Assembly (NCBI GenBank): GCA_038087015.1
Contig: JASBNA010000014.1
Coordinates: forward strand, 434,001-498,000
Reading direction: 5' to 3'
Length of the DNA: 64,000 nt
DNA from: Cerrena zonata
Taxonomy: Eukaryota; Basidiomycota; Agaricomycetes; Polyporales; Cerrenaceae
A model generated the notes under the pieces. The model was not told where the DNA came from and did not search any database. It saw only the letters and a program-made list of their open reading frames with translations. Positions 1 through 11,288 of this stretch are shown in pieces; positions within the stretch are counted from its first letter, which is position 1, and every line of letters begins with the position of its first letter. Made by a program: the position numbers and the translations under genes.

Positions 1-1053
1 GCAATCACACTGATAGCAGCAAACCAAGCTGCATTAGGGTCAAGTGCGTGTTCATGCGCGTGGGCGTGTTCAGAGGCAATGACGGGAACATGTTGGCCGA
101 CTTCTGTAACATTAAGCAAAATGTCGTGAATAGCACCTGCGGGAAGCTCAGCTACGGTGTGTTGTAAAGCCTCCATGAGGAGACCCCACGAATGAAGACC
201 GAACAGTAGTGCACCGCCAGTGAGAAGTAGGGAGACGGCCGTTGTTCCAAGAACCTCGAACTTGCCGAATCCATATGGGTATCGTTCAGATGGGGGACTC
301 CGTGAAAGTTTCCAGCAGAATAGTGTTACGAAGTCACCAACCAAATCTAGAGGGAATAACGCATTGAGTTTATGCACGGAAGCATACGTGTCGGTCGTCA
401 AACCATAACTCACCGCTGAGGGAATGGCCTGCATCTGCAAGTAACGCCGCAGAGTTCATGTACCAACCCGCTGCACCCTTCGCAGCAGTCAAACCGACAT
501 TCGATACAAGACCAATGACAGTAATACGGCTCCCTCGATCACCTACAACCAAATTTGAACGTGGGTCAACAAACAGCCCAATGCCAAGGACACATATTAT
601 CCCGCAGACAATGTGGTACACACCTCCGCCTTTCAGGACCTCCACCACTTTCTCTGCACTATCTCCATGACCTTCACCTGGTGCATGTGAATGTCCGAAA
701 CTAAAGATAGAATGCGAGTGTCCCTTATGTTCCTCGTGTTCATGTTGATGGTCATGGTCATGACTGTGTTGGTGACCATTTGAAGTGGCATTCCCTCGTT
801 CTGGCTCCTTGCCTTTCGACTGGGATGAATGCATTCTTCGTTGTGTTACGACCATAATACTCGGTTGCCGCCGTGAGCTTGAACTTCCAACAAAGCTGCT
901 GATATATCTCGGTCCGCTGCCAGTACAGAAATTAATAGAAAGACTGCGAGTTTGTGTTCCCGAGCGAGCGAAAGCTGATGCAGTAACGCAAGAGAGTGTA
1001 GAAGCGGAATGCGAGCTATGATGTGCCCAAACAAGAACTTGTCTAGCCAACAT
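1..1053 (-). CDS. Cation diffusion facilitator, mitochondrial iron-transporter (MMT) type, 5' part
   Basis: A metal/proton antiporter of the CDF family, probably in the mitochondrial inner membrane. Exon 1 runs 1053-414, the intron is 413-347 (GT...AG), and exon 2 runs from 346 off the left edge, so the 3' end is missing. The N-terminus is Arg/Ser-rich and fits a mitochondrial targeting sequence. It is followed by a His-rich stretch (about residues 95-128, repeated HSH, HDH, HEH) that would bind metal. Membrane segments follow, and the metal-site motif ALLADAGHSLSD is created across the splice junction. Exon 2 then reads RYPYGFGKFE, typical of MMT/ZnT9-like CDFs, and a second His-rich loop (HAHAHEHA) lies near the edge. 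Family assignment is secure. The iron specificity and mitochondrial site are inferred from resemblance to yeast Mmt1/2. Start chosen at the only ATG upstream of the targeting-like sequence. Confidence 0.85.
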
Positions 1054-1517
1054 AAATAAGATTTTGTACCGGGGTATGCGTGGGCAAACCGGCTGCGGAA
1101 GGCGACACGTCGGGTATACCTGCTTTCGTCTTAGACCTCTCAGACACCGCCAACCGCAACGTAAAACAGTGGCGCAGAAGACGAGGGCGATGGTCAGGAG
1201 TTCAAAGAACGGTCAGGGAACCAGAGAGGTAATTGTACCGTGAACCAAAAGTTCCTTACTCATCCCATGGGAGCGTACCAGCGCGAGCACATTGCGATGA
1301 CCTCATAGTTAGCATTAGGTTGCAATAATGTCATATAATACCCCGTATTCACGACCACACCAATCTAATCGCCACACTGTAGATATGAGTAAAGCTCGCA
1401 ATCTTACTGGAAGAGCGATAACACGGAAGTAAATACGATCGATGGCGGTGCAATTCATGTTACTACTCCGCCCTAAGAATGTTAAAAACTTCTTGTACTA
1501 CTCTTTACTGCGCTTTT
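1054..1517. other. Intergenic, no gene seen
   Basis: Lies between the start of the CDF gene and the stop of the dehydrogenase, both on the - strand. It should hold the CDF promoter and the dehydrogenase 3' UTR. No open frame, RNA gene or repeat was recognised. Confidence 0.5.
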
Positions 1518-3027
1518 CTAGTACAGACTTTCAAGTAATTTCACTACTTTGGGGAAAATAATTTCGTCCTTCTTTCCGACTGCAAGCTCGGCTACCTTGG
1601 GTATATCGGCTCTGGGAACGTTGTATTCCGTTAGGGTGGACTTCAAGCCAAGGGAATCTACGAGACTGTGAGGGTGTCAGGGGAAGTTGCTACTAAAAAC
1701 ATCAGGAGGTACACACCCTTGAATGAGAGTAGAGAACTTCTTGATATCTTCCTCTTTCGATCCCAAGGAAGGTTCACGAAGGTAGAAAAGCGAGTTGGCA
1801 AGCCACTCCTTGTCCGATTCTGTCAACAATTCAACGTCGAGGGCAACAGTCGGGGCTAAGGTCAAACACTGAAAATAAAGATTGATGTTGTTTTCAAATA
1901 CTTCAGGGGACAGGAACACTTACAGAAGTGATTCCGTGGGGAATGCTATATGCGGCTCCGAGCTTGTGTCCAAGAGCATGGGAAAGACCGAGAGCACTAT
2001 ACCGCTCAAGTTTGATTGGCCAGATACTCATCCAAGACGCGAGTTGCAATTTCTGTCGATATTCGATATTCTCGGGGTGAGCCTTAGATAATGGTAGATA
2101 TTTGAAGAGGTCCACAATTGCGGGGTAACACATGTATTTGAGTGGGGGAGGGATTAATGGCCGATAGAGGTTCTCTATCGGTGTAACTGTAAGCAATAAC
2201 GCAGTGGTACAGTGGGCAAGATTTTGCTTACCGACGGCATGATCGAGGGAACGGATTCCCGTTGAAAGCCTATTTGAATGAGATTGATCAGCCCGGAGCC
2301 ATTATAAAGTGAAAATTGAGATGTAATTCATACCAAAGGCGATCTGGTGTAGCTAATGTCACCTCAGCATCAAGGATAATGCCCGCGGGTGCGAGATCTG
2401 GGGAGCTGACAGCAATCTTGACACCCTCGTCATTGGTAAATCCTGCGCCAATCTAGAGACATTCCTAAGCAAGCTTTTCTCGCTGCGTTTAGCAGGGACA
2501 TACGGTATACTCGGCTGCACTCAGAGTGGTAGGAATAGCGATCTGCTTGAGCATTGGACCACCAGTCTCTTGTTGCAAATAATACAACATCGCTTTCGAG
2601 CCATCTACAGGCGAGCCACCTCCAACAGCGACGATACCATCACACCCGGCATCCTTGAATAACTTCAAGCCGTTCCTGATCCCAGCCACTGGTGTGTGTT
2701 GGCCAATTTCGTAGAAGGTTGCGCCGTATGCATTATGTTCTTTGAGGACTGCTTCAATATTCTTGACTATATCGGTCTATTTTGACACGAAGAAGATCGC
2801 CTGCATGAGTGACATACAATGTCTGACCATAGCATTAGACTTACCTTATCGTGTAAACTCTTCCCTGTCACAATCAAGGCCTTCGTAATCCCAAGCTCAG
2901 TTAAGAGTTTGGGCAAAGCGGTCTTGATACTTCCAGGGCCATAATAGATACCCCTCAAGGTATTCGTCCAGGCGTACCTCCCTTGAAGGTCTGTCGAAGA
3001 ATGTTCATCGATATCCATGGCCGACAT
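1518..3027 (-). CDS. Iron-containing alcohol dehydrogenase family, maleylacetate reductase-like
   Basis: An NAD(P)H-dependent oxidoreductase of the Fe-ADH superfamily. About seven exons can be joined in frame with GT...AG introns. The order of motifs fits the family: RGIYYGPGSI at the N-terminus, the nucleotide loop VGGGSPVDGSKA, IPTTLSAAEYT, a metal Asp in IILDAEV, then GLSHALGHKLG and SIPHG supplying the metal His residues. The C-terminus continues ADIPKVAELAVGK and ends SLY-stop. The spacing and the LSHALGHKLG motif are closer to maleylacetate reductases than to classical ADH4, so ring-cleavage (hydroxyquinol) catabolism is plausible. A hydroxyacid-oxoacid transhydrogenase or another Fe-ADH cannot be excluded. 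Start at the first ATG (MSAMDID); an ATG three codons later would also serve. All family residues I would expect are present. Confidence 0.85.
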
Positions 3028-4278
3028 CGCGTTCGTTCAAGTTGCTATCCTGGTATATCGGAGTTTCGCCCCTATGGTGGTTTGACAGAGAGGTGCAGGA
3101 GCAGGGAAACGTTTCATGGCCAGGTCGAATGAATCGTTCTTATAAGTCCCAGAGTTCTCAGCATTATGAAGCAGTCCCTCAGTTGACGACATGTAACTCA
3201 GATCGAACGCCCAAGAGTGGGTCGGGCCGAGAGACTCTCACTGAAGAAATGGCCCAGATTGGAAAGTGCTGTTGTTGGAATAATGAATATCCAAAGAGCA
3301 ATAGAACGAAGTATCACTCGGGTGGTTGCAACTAGGTGGGTTAGTGAAGCACAGCCGATGATCACGCACGAGGAGACAGTGTTATATGAAGGAATATCAA
3401 CCCATGCCAGGAAAGACGGATAGTGAGGGTGGGATTGTTATGCTCTTTTCGATTAAGGCTCGAAATTGTGAAGATGCAAGCACTAAGTGAAGAGCGTCTG
3501 TGCTTTCCAATGATCAGCAATCTCTGACAAATTATGTTTGCTGTTGTTCCAGACCGACCCTCTGGATTATTCAATATACGTAGCAGGATACAAAAACACA
3601 TACGGCGATCCATCAGGGGAGCGGACAGACCCACGTCAAGCAATTTGGTGATAGCATGAGACTCACCTTGACACTACACAAATTAGACACTCTGCGTAAA
3701 TTGCCCCGAGTTCGAAGGCTTTCCCTATTCATATATTTCAAGGTTCGACGGAGTTAGTGCGCCCGAGTAGCATAGCATGAAGCGAGTAAGTCGTAAAAAG
3801 GACGCTGGGCCAGTTGACAGGTGCGGTTTTATAGAAAACTCGTTGGGCGATAGTTGGCTTCGGAATGTAGCTTTTAGGTCCTTAACAGCGCCATTTCGAA
3901 GCTAAAAAATACAGTATGATCAGCATTCAGGGAATCAGAGGGGTCTTGACGGAACTTACTGGCTCAAATGATTGAGTGCTGTCAGCTATCAGTCGTAGGT
4001 ACGCGTGACGTCATCCAACCACTGTATCGCAAATTGGAGCAAAAAAGAAAGTCATGCCAACCGGGGTCTATTATCCACACAACACATGGGAAGAATGAGG
4101 AGAGTATGAGAAGATGCGACAGGGAGGAAGATCTCAAGAACAACAGGTCCGTGAAGCAAAATAACGAGAGTGAAGGGGGAGTGATACAGTCGAGTAGTAA
4201 TATTGTCCTGATATGCCGAAAACAACGAAATGACGAATAAAAAGACATGTGTGTGTCATGTAGAAGGGAGTATTTCGT
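3028..4278. other. Intergenic, no gene supported
   Basis: Several 70-100 codon frames overlap on both strands (for example 3042-3335 + and 3982-4248 -). None has a plausible start with good context, recognisable domain or splice-supported extension. The purine-rich run at about 4080-4180 gives the long antisense frames by composition. It should include the dehydrogenase promoter. Confidence 0.5.
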
Positions 4279-5372
4279 TTACTCGAACGGGTTTGTCCGA
4301 GCAGCCTGACAATACAGAAAGTTCAGTGTTAGAACAGCTCCACAATGCTGCGGATCGGTCAGAAATGCCCACCTGGTGATCACCTCCATCCATGCACCCA
4401 CATAACCAATCTGTCCACCACCTTGGCTTTCCTCGTGGTATTACTTCTTCCTCTTGTGTAACTGCCGCGGGGGTAAGCGGAGGTATAGGTTCGGGCGGTT
4501 TGTTGGGATGCGGGGTCTCGGTCTTCGGTGGAGGACTCCTCGGCTTCGGAAGATCCAAAGGCTGTGGAGGAGGATGTGAAAGTGAAGATGATGCTGCAAC
4601 GAGTGTCGGTCGTTTGGGTGTAGGTGCAACTAAGTTGTTGTCCGAAGATAGTTTCATGTCTCCTGTAGAAGAAGCGGTCATAATAGCAGATTGCTGTGGT
4701 TCGTTAAGGGATACAGTGGAAGCAGCGGGAGTCCTGAAAGGGTCTTGGAGGTTTTGTAAGTTGTGTTGCCCTGGTTCAGGTGAAGGCAATCTCGAGGTGG
4801 CGGGCGTGTCGATTTCGTCTAGTGGTACACTATCATCGGTGTCGTGTAGAACTTGGTGAGCACCGAGGCCACCGGCAGAAGGTCGCTTGGATCGCTTCCC
4901 ACTCCATAAAAGGGAAGCTTGGCGAGTGACGTCTGCGACGAAGGATGTGTGTGATGAGGAAGGTGTACTAGATTCACGAGCGGCCTTCCGCCGCTCTCGC
5001 TCTCGCTGTTCCCAGCGACGCAAGTTCTGGATGTTACATGGATTATTGAGATATTAGTTTTGGTGAATATAATACAAGCGTACCTCTTCCACTTTTCGTG
5101 ACTCTGCTTCCTCGTCCTTGATTGGTGGATATCCCTCTACCCCACCTTCCCCTTCGTCGGATTCCGAGGCATCGTCCTAGACCCAGGTATGCAGGCGAAG
5201 GAGGGTCTAAGCTCTCCCTCTGCTTGCCTCTTGCTTTAGAGGATTTGTCGTGCAATGTGGAATCACTTGAACTTTCTTCCGGCGATCTGTCCGCTCGACT
5301 GATGTCTTCTTCAATAGGTGATGGCGGTAAAGAGGGTAAAGGTTGTGGTACCGAATCAGCTCTCGAAGCCAT
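4279..5372 (-). CDS. Conserved low-complexity protein with C-terminal ARTNPFE motif; frame break near 5170
   Basis: Function unknown. The protein is mostly disordered, rich in Ser, Pro and charged residues. Two introns are clear: one of about 60 nt just downstream of VEE, with acceptor before NLRRWEQ, and one at 4372-4306. Splicing the second gives the C-terminus GGDHQ-AARTNPFE-stop, preceded by the Trp/Cys-rich RWWTDWLCGC. I recall this kind of ending from basidiomycete hypothetical proteins, so the last exon is probably real. A short coiled-coil-like segment (RRWEQRERERRKAARE) opens the middle exon. The frame from the ATG at 5372 reads to about PPSPAYLG. The downstream frame (DDASESDEGEGG...) starts one base out of register and is preceded by an in-frame TAG. 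Either a base is wrong near 5165-5180, or a weak-donor intron starting near 5351 removes the intervening Ser-rich part. No domain identified. Confidence 0.6.
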
Positions 5373-6433
5373 ACGAGAGCAAGGCCTTGGAAAGCTCTAT
5401 AGTTCAAATAAAGATACCTCCAAAAGGAATAGATATCTTTGAGGAAGATGGTGTGGTCAGAGGAGTAGTTACAGTTGCACGTCGAGCTCTCGGCCAGTGT
5501 CGTTGCTGCACCTTGGCAAGCGCCCACACGGTCTAGCTATAAATAGCAGCCGTGCATCTAGACAAATACCAGCTAGTAGGAAACTATTTATGGGTATATA
5601 GTACAAACAACATAGAATAGTAAGTCGCCACTGCCTAATATCAACACGTAAGTAGCTGACAAACAGGTTCGAGATATGTACAAATGCACAGGAATAAGTA
5701 CTTCTGCGAATAGCCGAACAACGCTTAGATTATAACAAGCTTGCTCGAAGCTCGGATGGTCACCAAAGACGGTCGCTCTACCCATGACATCCCAAGGTTC
5801 ATGAAGACCTCAATGGCAAATCCCATCATTTATGCACCATATGTAACCGGCGAGCAGCTACTAACCTATCTTAGACATCCGACTCCCTCACCATGATGTT
5901 CCCGATGGTCTCTTCAGTCGATAACTATATGCTCGACCCAACCCTATCTCACTGCTTTCAAGTGGCCAAGGAAGATGCACCTCATTCACTGCCACAAGAG
6001 TGCCATACCTATAAGGCCTATCTATTTTCTCTCTCTTATCGAAGAATATATCCATGAAATGCTGCCTGCGTCGTTTACGCTGAACATGGTATGTGATGGA
6101 TGGCGATCAACTGGACTCTGACATCGTCTTGACAGAAAAGTAGGTCATCATTCCGAACTTACTGATCCCTAAGTCGTAAGACAAACAAACGCGGAATATT
6201 GTATCTTTTAGGAACTTTGAAAGGTGCGTCCTGGCCTCGTGAATACGGAATCAACTGTTGTCACTTTGGAAATTTCGTTCGAGTCAAGCATGTAGTTGTA
6301 GAAATTCGCAGCACTGCATTGATCTACGGGTAATCCAGAACACGGCCAGCGCCGGACTTGATCCCAGGCATAGCTCTGGACACATATATAGATATTAAAT
6401 AATCACACAACCCCCCTCACCGCTGTCGTCCAG
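5373..6433. other. Intergenic, no gene seen
   Basis: Divergent spacer between the disordered-protein gene (-) and F-box gene A (+). Only short frames occur (e.g. 5588-5785 -), without domain or splice support. An AT-rich element, catatatatagatattaaa, lies at about 6380-6400, some 40 bases upstream of the F-box ATG, and may act as a core promoter. Confidence 0.45.
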
Positions 6434-7767
6434 ATGCTTCCACGTCCCAAACGCGTCAAGACTGCTAGTACTAATAACACTTCTTCAGACAACTCGAATA
6501 TCAAAGCCACGCTCCACTCGGAAGTTACAAATGACGACAAAGCATCGTCTCATGACAGCGGTCTCTTGCACCTGCCCATAGAACTGTTCGACATGATCCT
6601 CGAAGAACTATGGCAGTCATGTGGTGATTGCGGGGACGTGACACGAGAGGTTATTCTCATGAATCATGAGTGTCTTCGAGCGTCGTATACAACCAAGGAA
6701 GACGCGCTTCGTTCGTTGTCACAAGTATGCCGTACGCTTAGGCTCCATTTTCTACCTCTTTGTTGGGAACATGTCCAGGCATGTGTCGTACGGAAAGAGG
6801 GTGGTGCTATTCACATGATACTTGGCGAAAGGCTATTAAGGTTGAGTAGAGGGCTTCCACAATCTCAAAGTATTGCGTCCCTTGTCAGGTATTTATGTAT
6901 TGCATATTGAAACCTCTGAGTCTTAAGCTCACAATATGGATAGGACGCTCACTGTTAGCATCAGTAAATACCAGGCGGCAACTGTCTTCCCTGCATGGGC
7001 TGACTGCCTTGAAAGTCTTCCGAGTCTCCGCACTGTACAAATCATGTGGGCAAGTGCACAGATCACAACCCCTCTAAAGAAGGCCTTCGTAAATCGAAGA
7101 TTTCCTCAAATCCGCACTGTTATTTTGCCGGACTGTGCCCATAATTTCCTTAGAGCTTGTCCGGAAGTGATTGAAGTGATATGTAATGATGGTTGGAACC
7201 AGGGCAAGTTGGCTACAGCGATCGCCGCTGCTTGCAAGAAAGTGGAAATCGTGCAAGACATCACTCCGAAACCGTACATTCTGGACCGTGGGTCATTATA
7301 TTACACCTACTTGCAGGGGAAACTAAAGATATATTCGCGATCAATAGGCCTTGTGGAAGGAGCCCCCCGACTTCGTGATTATAGGCTCAGCTGTTGCTGT
7401 TTTCGTCTTCCGAAACCGTATGACTGGCGCATCGAACCTGTAAGTATTGTTGAGTTCTGACATGAGTGTGCATTCAATATCCTATTCATCGACTCACTGC
7501 GTACTCTAGACTCTTCTCCGCGGACTCTCGGCATTAAATGATCTTTCAGCCATATCCATCACCGTCGCTGCTAAAGGTGTTGACGAGAACAACTCAATGC
7601 ATTTCGCGATCCAAGACTATGTAGATTCGGCTAAGATTGCTCTACATGGCAGCAAGTTTAAGGGGCCCAAACAGGTTCATGTCCAGCACGCTTTGTTTGA
7701 CTCTGCTGCTGGTCCCCGTGGCTGGGGGCTAAAGAAGATAATTCATACCGAGATTTTGGATGTATAG
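6434..7767 (+). CDS. F-box-like protein, paralogue A
   Basis: Probably a substrate adaptor of an SCF-type ubiquitin ligase or a degenerate relative; the target is unknown. Exons 6434-6888, 6944-7287, 7348-about 7440 and about 7510-7767 join in frame. The F-box core is the segment LLHLPIELFDMILEELW at about residues 47-63. It is followed by a conserved SLSQVCRTLRLHFLPLCWEHV. Exon 2 carries LPDCAHNFLRACPEV and a KLATAIAAACKKVEIVQ segment, which may be a degenerate leucine-rich-repeat-like region. The short basic N-terminus (LPRPKRVKT) looks like a nuclear localisation signal. Paralogue B follows in tandem, and paralogue C is at 56305. All three share intron positions and phases. F-box assignment is by motif; the C-terminal fold is not recognised. 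Confidence 0.75.
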
Positions 7768-8257
7768 AATACCATAGAGCATATCCTATCAGTACACGGT
7801 GTTATTGTTGAGTCACCTGCCTTCACATCTTCAAGCTTCAGGTCTTCACTTGCATTGGAACTTGTTCACATTGCCGACTCCCCGAATTTGTCAAGCATGA
7901 CTCGTCCAATTATAGTTCCTGACGGTGATGGATAGTCAAAGTAAGTACATATCATTTTCTAATAGAATTAACAGGTCTAAGAAGATGGGTCCATATATCG
8001 AATCACCCCGCAATGGGTTGGCCAATAACACCTGTTATTGTGACATCGGCTCCATGGCGTTCTCATCACTAGATTATCGGGATCAGATCTAGTAGGCGTC
8101 GTAAACAGTCATCGTCAGTCTGAGACTCAAGTCAGCGGCGATTTCCTGTCAGTAACAAGGCACAACTTTGATTGACTCCTATGATGCGCCGGGGTCACCG
8201 TTTCTCATAAATTCAACGTATAGTTATGCGTATCACTCATCTCACCTCACCATCCAG
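7768..8257. other. Spacer between tandem F-box genes
   Basis: Holds the 3' UTR of paralogue A and promoter of paralogue B. No gene or RNA recognised. The stretch from about 8168 is open in frame upstream of gene B, but the paralogue comparison puts the start at 8258. Confidence 0.45.
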
Positions 8258-9593
8258 ATGCCTCCACGTCGAAAACGCGCCAAGACCGCTGTTAGCACTG
8301 AAGGTCCCTCTCCAGACAAACTAAGTCCCAAGGCCACTCCCTACCAGGAATCTGCAAATGCTAATGAAACAGCGTTGTCTAACGATGGCCTCAATGATAC
8401 TGGCCTTTTACGTCTACCTGTAGAACTGTTTGATATGATCTTTGAAACCCTGTGGCAGTCATGTCGGGACTGTGAAGACGTAACGCGAGAAGCCGTACTC
8501 AGGAATTTCGCGTATCTCGACTCGACATATGCGACCAAACAAGATACCCTTCGCTCGTTGTCACAAGTATGCCGCACGCTCCGGGCTCATTTTCTCCCCC
8601 TACTCTGGGAGCATGTGTATGCATGCGTCGTGCGACGGGAAGGCGGTGCTTCTCACAAGATACTAGGTGAAAGGCTTCAGAAATTGAGCAAGGGTCTTCT
8701 CAAAACTCCGGACGTTGCTCAATACGTCAGGTATCTAACACACTCCGTATCAAGTCGGTGGAATCTAACACTGTACTGTTAGGGTATTCTCTGTCAGCAT
8801 CACTAAATACCAAGCAAGCTCCATTCTGGCTACTTGGGCCGACTGCCTCGAAATCCTTCCAAATCTTCATACTGTACAGATCATGTGTGCAAGTGCACTG
8901 ATCACAACTTCTCTAAAGAAGACTTTTGAAGACAGAAAGTTCCCTCAAATCCGTACAATCGTCCTACCAGATTGCGCGCATAATTTCCTTAGAGCTTGCC
9001 CGGAAGTTACTGAGGTAATTTGCAACGAGAAAGATGGCGGCAAGCTGGTCACAGCTATTGCTTCATCTTGTAAGAAAGTAGAGGTCGTTCAGGACATTCT
9101 TCCGGAACCAGCTATTTTAAAGCGTAAGCCGTCACATTGCTCGTCAAATACTTAACTCGAACCTAGTATTTTACAGGGCTCTTAAGAGCAACACCTCGAC
9201 TTCGTGAATACCGAATCGATTGTTGTGGGTCCCGCCACTCGGATCCGTGGCGTGATTGTGTTTCACCTGTGAGTACATAGTACCGATGTATATCTAACAT
9301 TGCATTATGTCCGTTATTCAACACCCTCCGCAACTCAGGATCTTCTACGCGGACTCTCAGCGTTCAATGACCTTGCAGTGTTATCCGTCACCATTAGCAC
9401 CGAAGACAGCGATAGCAGCCCCCTTGTTCACACGACAGAAGATCATGTCCGTTCAGCCAAAATCGCATTGCGCGACACCAAGCTTCAAGGCCCCAAACGA
9501 CTTTGTGTTAATTATAGTTTTTATGATCGTACGGCAAGTCGTAATGCTCCGGGGTACTGGACAGTAATACGTACAGAGACTCACAATGTATGA
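8258..9593 (+). CDS. F-box-like protein, paralogue B
   Basis: Tandem duplicate of paralogue A. Exons 8258-8730, 8783-9123, 9177-9268 and 9339-9593 join in frame. The F-box core LLRLPVELFDMIFETLW is followed by RSLSQVCRTLRAHFLPLLWEHV, then LPDCAHNFLRACPEVTEV and CKKVEVVQ in exon 2, and DLLRGLSAFNDLA in exon 4. The start at 8258 (MPPRRKRAKT) matches the basic N-terminus of paralogue A (MLPRPKRVKT). An in-frame ATG at 8168 would add 30 residues with no counterpart. A and B are most alike in the F-box and exon 2 and diverge in the last exon, as expected if that part binds targets. A role in SCF ubiquitination is inferred from the F-box only. Confidence 0.75.
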
Positions 9594-9789
9594 AATAGAG
9601 CGAGGTAGAACATGGATTCAAGAAGAATAGATGTTTACATATTTTACACCGGAATGTCCGTATATTATGTTGCAATTACTCAGTGACTTTCCACAAACCC
9701 AAGTTCGAGTGATAGATAGATAAAGAACCAATAAAGTGAATGAGTACGACGAAGATATCTATGATAGTTCCATGCATATGACGATAGAA

Positions 9790-11288
9790 TCAGAAGTACA
9801 AACCGACCCAGCCTCGGGGTGATGAGACAGTCAGTTTGTCGACACCCTCGGGGTTTCCAACGTAAGGGAGATCGGATTTGCCATTGTGGTCATCAACACG
9901 ACCAAATGTACCATGCAGGCCCTTCGTGGTGTAGGAATGGGCGTCGAACTTGACTTTTCCATTGTATTCCGCATCCTTGTATGTCAGATAGATATCGCCA
10001 TTTCGTGACGAGCGGTGGGTAGCCTGGATAGGTCGATGAGGAGAAGCCTTGTCGCTTTCGAAGAAGATATCGGAACGTCCGGCGCCGGTGGTAGTTTCCA
10101 GGATAGCGGGAGCGGGAGTCTCGCCAAGTGAAGGTGCCGGTTTGACGTGCAGGTTAGTATGGGCATTGCCACGCTGAGTGAGAACAACAGTCTTTTCGAC
10201 CAACCGGGTAACACCAACGAGCCAACCGGCCACCATTTCAAAGTTGACCTGTTTGGCGCGAACGTGTTCGGTAGGAAGGATCATGTTCAGAGGATCAGTG
10301 GTGTAGGTAGTGATGTAAAGTCGGTCAAGTTCAATGTTCGAAGTGTCGTTGAATTTGATGTGAGTGGTAGCGTGAGCCTGAATATGGAGTCGTTTAATAC
10401 TGGGGGGAATGGTCATCTTGATGTCATAACGCATGCAAGAATCGTCAATGTTTCCGGGTGCGCTCAACAAGAGTCGACTGTGCTCGCTGCCATCGGCGAC
10501 CTCATTCTGTGAGGGGTGAACGACGCTGAACCTGGAGGCAAATTCTCGGCTATCTGATCGCAGAGTCATCTCGTATTTCACATCGGTGGACTGTGAAGGT
10601 CCCTCTGCAACGATGAGAGTACCGACGCCAGCGCCACGAATATCAACAGCATGATCAGCTCTGCCAACGTTGGTGCCGACAGTGTAGAGGATTTGTTGTT
10701 GATCCTCAAAGAAGAATGGAGCATCAACGCAGCCAAGAGATGTGCTGAACTCCGGCAATTTTTCGAGACCAGTGGAGGCAGGCTATGATAAATTCAGTAC
10801 CATGTCAACCAATGCTATAATGTTTACCAACCTTTGCGGCCCACAGAGCGAACTTTACAGCATTCCAAATAACAACGATCAAGCAAACGATGCCAAATGC
10901 CTTCCAGAAGAGGCCACAACTAAAAGCGATGATCAATCATAGGCAAATGTGGAACATGCGGATATTCACATACCGATAACCAAAGCACATACAACAGTCT
11001 GGACTCTGCTTCCGTCTCGGCTTGCCTGAGGATGTCTCGAGATCGCCATCACGGAAGGGTGTCGTCTCTGAATCTTCGTCCAGGGGGCTACCAAGGCGCA
11101 CACGACCGTCACGCTCTTCAGTGGGGAGTTGATTATCTTTAGCACAACGTCAGCTAGAAATACGCAGGCGATGAGCACACAAACGTACACTCATCCCATT
11201 TATCCTTCAACTTCAGAGCCACCATAACACTACCAATCATCGCCCCGAAACCAAAAGTGCGCCTTGCGCCCTCGTTTAGACCAGCCAT
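9790..11288 (-). CDS. Single-pass membrane protein with beta-rich ectodomain, tandem copy 1
   Basis: Function unknown. The large last exon starts near 10782 (PASTGLEKLPEFSTSLGC) and runs to the stop at 9790-9792. Upstream exons can be joined in frame to an ATG at 11288: MAGLNEGARRTFGFGAM, an acidic segment with a CC-MC cysteine cluster, then a hydrophobic segment FGIVCLIVVIWNAVKFALW. That is consistent with a type II signal anchor. The C-terminal domain alternates short beta-like segments with Gly turns and has the landmarks VDIRGAGVGTL, SCMRYDIKM, TTTGAGRSDIFF and GDIYLTYKDAEYNGKV. It ends in GWVGLYF. The pattern recalls DUF4097-type adhesin-like repeats, but that is a guess. Copy 2 at 12243-13590 has the same landmarks in the same order. 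The upstream exons are less certain than the last one. Confidence 0.65.

Noticed and set aside
4392..4859. Gly/Val-rich 155-codon + frame
   Set aside because: Antisense to the Ser/Pro-rich exon of the ARTNPFE-tailed gene; composition alone explains it.
10147..10512. 121-codon + frame
   Set aside because: Antisense to the ectodomain exon of the membrane-protein copy 1.
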